This document shows, piece by piece, positions 35,660 through 38,022 of a stretch of DNA of 38,022 bases (position 1 is the stretch's first letter; every line of letters starts with the position of its first letter). Position numbers and translations under genes: made by a program. Under the pieces are notes generated by a model. It had not been told where the DNA came from. It searched no databases and worked only from the letters and a program-made list of their open reading frames with translations. The stretch covers positions 1 through 38,022 of the IMG/VR virus record IMGVR_UViG_3300032236_000235; one strand, given 5' to 3'. Origin of the DNA: a virus.

Positions 35660-37051
35660 TTAGCACTTCGCTGAACCGCCACGCTTTTTGCTTGGCGTAA
35701 CAGTCACCGACCTTTCAGTCTTGGTGACGCTTCCTTCTGGAGTGGATGGCGTGAAGTAGCTCTTTGCTTTACCGTAGAGTTCCTTTGCCATGCTCAGGGG
35801 ATTCAAAGCATCTTCTAGCTCTCTACTTGCTTTGTCAGACACAGCCTTGGGATTGCTTACCGTGTATTTGTCATTGCTTGTAGAGCCGCCATCATCAAAC
35901 TTTTTTACCTGACCACCCTTCTTAAAAGTGCCAGACTGCAAGCTGTTAGCCACGGGACGGGAAACGAAGTGACGAGGCATCTTTACTGCCTTGCCCTCAT
36001 CGTTAACACTTCCCCCCGTGGCGTAGGCTTTTTTTGAGGCATGACCTCCGTGCTTGAAGCCACCAGCATTCGCTTCCTTAACCTCGCCAGTCTTGGTGTT
36101 CACCTTGCCGGGCTTGGCGGTGTCAGCGGGACGGTTTTCCCAATCGCCATCATGCTCAATGGTTCCACCATGGGCATAGTGATGCTTGGCCTTACCGCCA
36201 TGCTTGAAGCCACCAGCGTTGCTCATGCGCACGCCTTTAGTTCCATGGGCAGGGTCGTTATGGTCACCATCATCAACCTTGGTGTTCTCATACATTTTGA
36301 CGTTACCAGTGATGGTTCCGCCTGATGCGTAGCGATGTTTTTTGTGGGCGTGACCGCCATGCTTAAAGCCGCCAGCATTGCCTTCTTTGACTTCGCCAGT
36401 ACCGTGAGCGCGATCAGTCTTGCGACCATCGCGCATCTTGGTTTTGACGTAAGGCTTCTCGTCATGCTCAATGGTGGTCTTGGTCTCGAAAGCTTCCGCT
36501 TTCTTTTGCAAACCGCCGCCAGACTTCAGCTTCAGGTGTGTACCCTTACCGCCTTTGTGCTCTTGAGCGTCATGCTGTGCCATAGCCTTCTTGATCATGG
36601 CCTTGTCTTGAGCCATATCACCAGCCTTGCCACCCTTCTTCATGCCGGGTTGCAGTGGAGCACTAGCCATCGCGCGTTGAGCCAAGGCACGCTTTGCCAA
36701 GGCCGCACGAATCGCAGGGCTTGCCATTGCCGCCATAGCCGCAGGGTTAGCCATGGGAGAACCCATCATGCCGCCATCAGCCTTGTGCGCAACCTTGCCG
36801 CCACCCTTGAAGTTGGGGTTCATGGCTTTCTTGCGCTCGTGCAGTGAGGGCTTTTTGGGGCTGTGTCCATGCTCAGCTTCCATAGCCTCGTGGTGCTTGG
36901 TGTGACCACCGTGCGCCATGTGGTGCATAGGCTTGTGACCATGCTCCTCTTTGGCTTTGTGCTTGGAATGAACGTGACCGCCTTTTTTCATCTTTAGGAT
37001 GACAGAAGGCTCGTCGGTCATCATCTTTGGCATTTGTTTAAATTCAGCCAT
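35660..37051 (-). CDS. His/Lys/Gly-rich repeat protein next to the capsid gene
   Basis: A 463-residue protein of strongly biased composition. The N-terminal 70 residues have many His (HGHKPMHHMAHGGHTKHHEA); residues 93-135 are Ala/Met-rich. Three copies of NAGGFKHGGxAxKKxYAxGG-like units lie at about 225-245, 278-296 and 328-347, and KKGG recurs through the protein. The C-terminus is basic and ends K-R-G-G-S-A-K-C. AAGGGG precedes ATG 37051. Possible roles are metal or DNA binding inside the head, or an internal scaffold; none is shown. Confidence 0.65.
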   Translation of the reverse strand: MAEFKQMPKMMTDEPSVILKMKKGGHVHSKHKAKEEHGHKPMHHMAHGGHTKHHEAMEAEHGHSPKKPSLHERKKAMNPNFKGGGKVAHKADGGMMGSPMANPAAMAAMASPAIRAALAKRALAQRAMASAPLQPGMKKGGKAGDMAQDKAMIKKAMAQHDAQEHKGGKGTHLKLKSGGGLQKKAEAFETKTTIEHDEKPYVKTKMRDGRKTDRAHGTGEVKEGNAGGFKHGGHAHKKHRYASGGTITGNVKMYENTKVDDGDHNDPAHGTKGVRMSNAGGFKHGGKAKHHYAHGGTIEHDGDWENRPADTAKPGKVNTKTGEVKEANAGGFKHGGHASKKAYATGGSVNDEGKAVKMPRHFVSRPVANSLQSGTFKKGGQVKKFDDGGSTSNDKYTVSNPKAVSDKASRELEDALNPLSMAKELYGKAKSYFTPSTPEGSVTKTERSVTVTPSKKRGGSAKC

Positions 37052-37062
37052 GATGTGTCCCC

Positions 37063-37512
37063 TTAGACTTTCTGAGCATACAAAACTGTCAGCACATAAG
37101 TGCCTTGAGTTGTGCTGATTGTGCCGTTGGGGGCAATGGTGAAATAAACGCCAGTGTTTGAACCGACGTTTTGCATAGCCAACAGTTGAGCCGCTGTGTA
37201 TGACAGAGACGCGCGACCACCAGCGATTACGTTGGTAGCTGACAGGTATTGTGTACCTGCGGCGGCAGTGCCAATGGTTGCATTGATTGCAGTAGCTGAG
37301 CCACCACCAACAACTTCGTCCACAGTCTGATCAAGGTGAAATGACAGAATCTGTGCGGAAGCGGGAATGGTGACGGAGCCAGTAACTGCTGTGCCTGCGG
37401 CGACGGTTGTCACGCTGACGGTCTGCGACAGAATAACGTAACCGCCATCCACCGTATCAGTCAAAGTGCCAGATCCAGCACGCAGGGTAGAACCGAAATA
37501 GGTTTGAGCCAT
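37063..37512 (-). CDS. Putative capsid decoration protein
   Basis: A 149-residue beta-rich protein (MAQTYFGSTLRAGSGTLTDT) with almost no charged residues in the middle and a Thr/Ala/Ser/Val-rich composition, as in small head-decoration proteins. It lies directly after the major capsid gene, the usual site. TVSVTTVAAGTAVTGSVTIP and GGRASLSYTAAQLLAMQNVG are its main strands. GGAG precedes ATG 37512. The call rests on position and composition. Confidence 0.55.
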   Translation of the reverse strand: MAQTYFGSTLRAGSGTLTDTVDGGYVILSQTVSVTTVAAGTAVTGSVTIPASAQILSFHLDQTVDEVVGGGSATAINATIGTAAAGTQYLSATNVIAGGRASLSYTAAQLLAMQNVGSNTGVYFTIAPNGTISTTQGTYVLTVLYAQKV

Positions 37513-37536
37513 TATCTTTTCTCCATGAAGGAGTGA

Positions 37537-37548
37537 GGGCCGAAGCCC
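37537..37548 (-). promoter_or_regulatory. Intergenic UUCG-tetraloop hairpin (copy 4)
   Basis: The minus strand reads GGGC-TTCG-GCCC, a 4-bp stem with a C-UUCG-G loop, directly downstream of the major capsid gene. It belongs to the same set as the hairpins at 2425, 3997 and 35637. Confidence 0.55.
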
Positions 37549-37557
37549 CCACTTCGA

Positions 37558-38022
37558 TTACGCGCCGGGTGTACCGTACATTGCACGGGGATCAGTGAAG
37601 CCGACGTCGTAACGCTCTGTCGCTTTGTAGCGCATAGAGTCAGTCTCGAAGTCACCTTCCATGGTCTTCTCCAAACGACGACGCATCAAAAGCTTCATGC
37701 CTTCGGGAGCGTCGGTTTGAACCCACCATGCTGTGCTGGAAGTCAAACGAGACAACACAGCCGCGCCTTCGTCCAACAGACCGATGGACTTGACGGGGTT
37801 GATGTCGTTGTTTGCATTGCCAGTACGCAAAACAGACTTCAACAACACTTCGGCTTGGAAGATGTTGCCGGGGGCCACCACCAACTGGCGGGGAACCAAA
37901 CGAATCTTCTTGCCGTTGTTGTCCACAGCCTGACGGATTTTAATCAACATCTGTTCGAGAGATGTTTGAGACAAAACAGCGGCAGTGGTCAACTGGTTGC
38001 TGAAAGTACCATTCACGTTGGG
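37558..38022 (-). CDS. Major capsid protein, C-terminal part (cut at window edge)
   Basis: The frame is open to the right edge, giving about 154 residues of the C-terminal part; there is no true start in the window (an in-frame GTG lies near 38016). QLVVAPGNIFQAEVLLKSVL, LDEGAAVLSRLTSSTAWWVQTDAP (in part) and the end GDFETDSMRYKATERYDVGF followed by DPRAMYGTPGA are typical of HK97-fold major capsid proteins. It would form the icosahedral shell. It is the first visible gene of the leftward late operon. Confidence 0.75.
   Translation of the reverse strand, partial: PNVNGTFSNQLTTAAVLSQTSLEQMLIKIRQAVDNNGKKIRLVPRQLVVAPGNIFQAEVLLKSVLRTGNANNDINPVKSIGLLDEGAAVLSRLTSSTAWWVQTDAPEGMKLLMRRRLEKTMEGDFETDSMRYKATERYDVGFTDPRAMYGTPGA

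Noticed and set aside
36335-36847. 170-residue plus-strand frame
   Set aside because: Antisense of the His-rich gene, with no signals of its own.
1-38022. Integrase, lysogeny module or defence system
   Set aside because: Only a single Cro/YdaS-type regulator was found. No integrase, excisionase, CI-type repressor, toxin-antitoxin pair or restriction gene could be supported, so lifestyle stays open.

Overview
The window is an almost contiguous stretch of a tailed-phage genome, about half GC. It is tightly packed: many neighbouring genes share ATGA stop/start overlaps, and no gene-free gap reaches 300 bases. I see no host genes, rRNA, tRNA, integrase, insertion sequence or CRISPR. Gene content (P22 gp10-like stabilisation protein, head-tail adaptor proteins, large putative ejection proteins, GH19 endolysin with Rz/Rz1, and no tape-measure or tail-tube gene between capsid and lysis genes) suggests a podovirus. 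The fibre and glycine-rich small-protein families resemble those of freshwater phages of Betaproteobacteria (Burkholderiales). The host call is inference only. Both ends are cut: a small early gene at position 1 and the major capsid gene at position 38022. Terminase, portal and scaffold must lie outside.

Layout. Positions 1-7880 (minus strand) are the leftward early region. In order of transcription they hold a Cro/YdaS-type repressor, a DUF1376 replication protein, a lambda P-like helicase loader, small genes, a RusA-type resolvase, a winged-helix-like protein, a Ref-like HNH nuclease, a DUF932 protein and a string of small phage genes. Two further promoter/leader modules (near 4560 and 2855) restart transcription inside this region. 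Positions 7881-8021 form the divergent control region. Positions 8022-11074 (plus strand) are the rightward early operon: SSB-like protein, winged helix, lipoprotein, ribbon-helix-helix-like protein, PD-(D/E)XK exonuclease and small genes. It ends with a 4-base overlap against the last late gene.

Positions 11071-38022 (minus strand) are the late region. From the right they hold capsid, putative decoration protein, His/Lys-rich repeat protein, beta-rich structural protein, six small genes that all end in tryptophan, head-tail adaptor with a discoidin-like insertion, five consecutive fibre-type genes, membrane and lysis genes (holin candidate, embedded Rz/Rz1, GH19 endolysin), a second adaptor-like protein, another fibre-like protein, the gp10-like protein, and four large structural/ejection candidates.

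The most interesting signals are: (i) a TTAAC-N5-ATTAA operator at four sites, linking the repressor region with two internal early promoters; (ii) an array of short genes with a shared Gly-Gly-Lys motif, C-terminal Trp and a TGGTAAGGA junction; (iii) four intergenic hairpins that form UNCG tetraloops only on the transcribed strand; (iv) a three-frame gene overlap ahead of rusA; (v) a gene that probably starts at ATT.
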